A DNA stretch of 64,000 nt from Collybia mongolica (Eukaryota; Basidiomycota; Agaricomycetes; Agaricales; Clitocybaceae). Made by a program: the position numbers and the translations under genes. Below the pieces are notes generated by a model. That model did not search any database, was not told the DNA's origin, and was given only the letters and a program-made list of their open reading frames with translations. Below, one piece after another: positions 61,601 to 64,000 of this stretch. The stretch lies in the NCBI GenBank assembly GCA_013420905.1, contig JAAXNY010000004.1, positions 1,178,001 through 1,242,000 of the forward strand. The letters are read 5' to 3'. Each line of letters begins with the position of its first letter. Position 1 is the first letter of the stretch.

Positions 61601-62447
61601 ATCTCACCCGCGGCTGGCCCGGTTCCTCTTTTAAAAGATGCGGCATCTGTAGTGTTCAGCCAGGACACATTTAATGTCGATCCAGGCCAGTCACAAATAC
61701 TTACCGCCAGTTTCACTCCACCGAAAGCCGAGGCGTCCACTTATCCCGTGTTTTCTGGATTCATTCAAGTGTCGAGCGGCACTGAAAAGGTCCATGTCTC
61801 TTACTTCGGGTTGGCTGCTTCTTTGAAAGACAAGAATGTCCTCGATACTACCGACCTGTTTTTTGGGGTTCCACTTCCCGCGATACTTGATTCGGCAGGG
61901 GATATCCAAACTTCACCCGTCAATTACACATTCGTTGGGAATAATTTCCCTACCTTGCTATTCCGGTACGCGTCCATCCACTTTTTTTTGTAAATCGACC
62001 CCATACATCCATGTATAGATTGGTCTTCGGGACCCCTGCGCTTCGTGTAGACCTTGTGGATTCGAACTTTCAACCGGAAGCATCACTTGTCAACCGCGCA
62101 GAACATCGGGGACCCAAATTCACCTTCCCCGAAGCACATGAAGGGGGGTCTTTCGCGCAAGTACAGACCCTGGGCCCATTGTTTGAGTTTGATTTCGTCA
62201 GCCGCAACAACGAGGTGCGTTAGGAGCTTGTATTGTTCAATTTTCATTAACTGTGGGAACCGACAAGAACCCCGATGATAATGGATATACCAGCTATCCG
62301 TTTGAGGTACTAGCTTTTGCGAATGGCACACTGGTTCCCAATGGATCATATAAGTTCTTCATGCGGGCACTGAGGGTTACTGGAGATCCTGAGCAGAATG
62401 CCGATTACGAGAGTTGGCTCAGTCCTGTTATTGGAGTAGCGACCTAA
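58666..62447 (+). CDS. secreted subtilisin-like serine protease (S8A, PA-domain type), copy 2
   Basis: The ATG at 58666 opens a signal peptide (M-L-L-W-T-A-V-L-S-I-A). The upstream ATG at 58624 is in another frame, so 58666 is preferred. The propeptide (S-F-I-V-E-V-D-T-L) and all domains follow copy 1. Asp is in I-I-D-T-G-I-D-Y-T-H (introns at 59401-59519), His in G-H-G-T-H-V-A-G (about 59760), oxyanion Asn in A-G-N-D and Ser in A-S-G-T-S-M-A-T-P-F-V-A-G (about 61110-61150). A PA domain (V-V-V-R-R-G-T-C-A-Y) and the C-terminal Fn3-like region ending W-L-S-P-V-I-G-V-A-T are present. The sequence is diverged from copy 1 but the intron pattern is nearly the same. One intron after A-A-G-N-D starts with the unusual donor GTTTGA (60172) where copy 1 has GTAGGA. 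If it is not spliced, a stop follows at once. Confidence 0.9.
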
Positions 62448-62763
62448 TCCAACAACGGACACATTAGATGATGAACATGGCAAGTCGCGTCGTGCGAGGG
62501 TTCGGTGTCGCAAGGTACTGCGTCAGGAGTGTTTGCAGCTGACTCACGCTTCGGATGGCGAAAAGTCCGCTCCATAGGTAGTTTGTGGTGTTATGTTTTC
62601 AAAAATAGGAGATTGCACGCGGAGAAGGGGTTCGTGGGACGAGCTAAAACATACAGTAGAGAAATACGACAAATTACATAACAGATTAAGGGGGAGTCGA
62701 ATTTCAGATTGCCTGTTTAAAGCTGAATAGGTTACTATTCGTGTTTATGGATGGGATACCGGC
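62448..62763. other. convergent 3' region
   Basis: Between subtilase 2 and MDM35. Nothing recognised. Confidence 0.6.
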
Positions 62764-63139
62764 CTATGATGAGGGGGAGTTCTCCGAGGGCGGCGACGGG
62801 GGTGGAGGTGGCTCCGTTAGAGGGTTCTCATCTCTGGCTTGCTGCAAGAGATTATCAAGCCCCTTCTCCTTCACTGCTTTCTATAGGTGACCGCGTTATC
62901 TCTGCTGACGTGACTGTCCGCAAAACAGGGCACACCTGAACACACTCTCGGTAGCTCTTCCATACCTTCCCGCACTTTTGCTGAAATTCGTCGGCCTTCT
63001 GTTTTGAATAAGTTGCGCGTTGCTCTGATGATGCTGAAGCCGCAACAGCTGGCTCGAGGTATCCTTCAAACCAAGCATTAAAGCAAGAGTCATATTCGAG
63101 TTTGAGTGGTGTACATTCCGGGGAGAGACTGTGAGCCAT
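62764..63139 (-). CDS. MDM35: mitochondrial intermembrane-space lipid-transfer cofactor MDM35 (TRIAP1 family)
   Basis: Two exons. The first, 63139-62936, reads M-A-H-S-L-S-P-E-C-T-P-L-K. It carries the twin CX9C motif pair: Y-D-S-C-F-N-A-W-F-E-G-Y-L at the first helix and C-G-K-V-W-K-S-Y-R-E-C-V at the second. The second exon, 62880-62764, reads K-A-V-K-E-K-G-L-D, then a Pro/Ser tail ending S-S-stop. About 105 residues, the size expected for MDM35. It binds Ups1/Ups2 and carries phosphatidic acid and phosphatidylserine between mitochondrial membranes; import is Mia40-dependent. The Cys-rich motifs are complete. The Pro-rich C-terminal tail is longer than in yeast. Confidence 0.93.
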
Positions 63140-63549
63140 GGTTGTTTCCTCTAGTAAGATGCACGCGACCCGGAACTGCCGAACTCTGAACTCCGCTGAT
63201 GGAGGAGCCAAATTAGTTCATGTGCTGCGCTTGCCTCGAATACACTATCATTTGTTTTACACTTGGTCGTTATTTCGACTCTGCATCATGTTCGAGCTGT
63301 CATGCCATCCTTTGGTATCATAAATTTGTTAGAAAATTTTCAGAGGTTACCAGACTCAAGGTAGTCTTACATCCGACTAATAACGGCCTGGTTTACTTTT
63401 CATGATCAAGTTGGACGACTATCATACATCGATGCATGCCTGTTGGGATAATCGGTGTGGTCAACGAGAGGAGTCGCCCAGGTCCAGACCAGCCATCCAT
63501 CAAATTCTATACGTCAAAACATCCAAAAATTAAGATAAAAGGCGTGTGA
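63140..63549. other. intergenic: MDM35 promoter and MVD1 3' flank
   Basis: No gene is seen in these 410 bases. Confidence 0.6.
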
Positions 63550-64000
63550 TCAAGCCGCTAGCGTCTTCGGTAAACCGTTAGTTCCCAGCAGCCCCTCCTC
63601 ATCTCCAAGCCTTCTTGGTCCGTCACCGACTTTGGTATGTATCAAGCTTTTCACAGCGCCAACTTCGAATCGCTTTGCTACTGCCTCGTTAAATCCGTCG
63701 ACAACCTTTCCCTCCCCATTGGCAATGTCTTCTCCACCAAACAGCCCGAAAACATCTTTGAATGATGCTTTCTGTTGAGGGAAATACTTCGCAATCATTT
63801 CCACGATCTCCTTGATGTTCTCTTTGAGCGTGTAGATCACGGCATTCGGACCCGCATCGTATGTATACGCTGCTTTGCGGCCTTGTCCCTTCTCCATGGA
63901 TAAACGGTTGTATTCTACCACTAGCGCAATGATGGCGCGGCTGACATCGTTCATGTAGAAGATGGGGGGCTCCGTGTCAAGCGCAACAGCATGGAATTGG
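63550..64000 (-). CDS. MVD1: mevalonate diphosphate decarboxylase, C-terminal part (starts beyond the window)
   Basis: The minus frame enters at the window end with F-H-A-V-A-L-D-T-E-P-P-I-F-Y-M-N-D-V-S-R-A-I-I, the conserved C-terminal GHMP-kinase-fold block of this enzyme. Then come A-A-Y-T-Y-D-A-G-P-N-A-V-I-Y (the D-A-G-P-N loop), V-G-D-G-P-R-R-L-G and a terminal L-P-K-T-L-A-A before the TGA at 63550. The enzyme makes isopentenyl diphosphate from mevalonate 5-diphosphate with ATP in the cytosol, feeding ergosterol and isoprenoid synthesis. The C-terminal half shows no introns or breaks. The N-terminal half lies past base 64000. Confidence 0.92.
   Translation of the reverse strand, partial: QFHAVALDTEPPIFYMNDVSRAIIALVVEYNRLSMEKGQGRKAAYTYDAGPNAVIYTLKENIKEIVEMIAKYFPQQKASFKDVFGLFGGEDIANGEGKVVDGFNEAVAKRFEVGAVKSLIHTKVGDGPRRLGDEEGLLGTNGLPKTLAA

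Overview
The window reads as nuclear DNA of a filamentous basidiomycete, most likely an Agaricomycete. Almost every gene is cut by many 48-70 base GT-AG introns, often with a CTAAC-like branch point. Gene spacing is tight, both strands are used, and two families typical of Agaricomycetes (DUF6535 and DUF6699) are present. All gene models below were built by hand from splice sites and family resemblance. No alignment or search was run.

Layout. 1-2.2 kb: two decayed or partial DUF6535 genes (minus). 3.8-5.4 kb: a secreted GH43 arabinan-degrading enzyme (plus). 6.3-13.7 kb: two tandem MFS transporters of the allantoate/nicotinate permease type (minus), separated by 2.3 kb with no recognisable gene. 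14.3-18.2 kb: DNA topoisomerase III (minus), divergent from the ribosome-biogenesis factor UTP25 (18.4-20.9 kb, plus). 20.9-24.3 kb: gene-poor, with a third DUF6535 relic. 24.3-28.7 kb: a full-size ABCG-type ABC transporter (minus). 29.1-30.1 kb: a broken ERG26-like sterol dehydrogenase. 30.4-31.9 kb: ATG3 (minus). 32.3-33.6 kb: a LYAR-type zinc-finger protein (minus). 34.3-36.0 kb: an unrecognised low-complexity protein (plus). 36.3-37.0 kb: a DUF6699 protein (minus). 38.5-40.2 kb: mitochondrial cytochrome c peroxidase (plus). 40.7-43.1 kb: an alpha-arrestin (minus). 44.9-47.4 kb: sphingosine-1-phosphate lyase (minus), head to head with prefoldin subunit 4 (47.5-48.1 kb, plus). 49.9-53.2 kb: a muskelin-like kelch protein (minus). 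54.1-62.4 kb: two tandem secreted subtilisin-like proteases (plus). 62.8-63.1 kb: MDM35 (minus). 63.55 kb to the end: the 3' part of mevalonate diphosphate decarboxylase (minus).

Functionally this is a mix of housekeeping genes and saprotrophic genes. The housekeeping set covers DNA topology, rRNA processing, autophagy, sphingolipid and isoprenoid metabolism, peroxide defence, mitochondrial lipid transfer and tubulin/actin folding. The saprotrophic set is an arabinanase-like enzyme, two secreted proteases and two nutrient permeases. The permease and protease pairs are young tandem duplications. I found no convincing secondary-metabolite cluster, virus, CRISPR array, tRNA or intact transposon. 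The most unusual details are the topoisomerase III tail (two GRF fingers plus three zinc knuckles, each split by an intron at the same place), an 8-base microexon in the LYAR gene, and a serine-rich heptad repeat inserted in muskelin.
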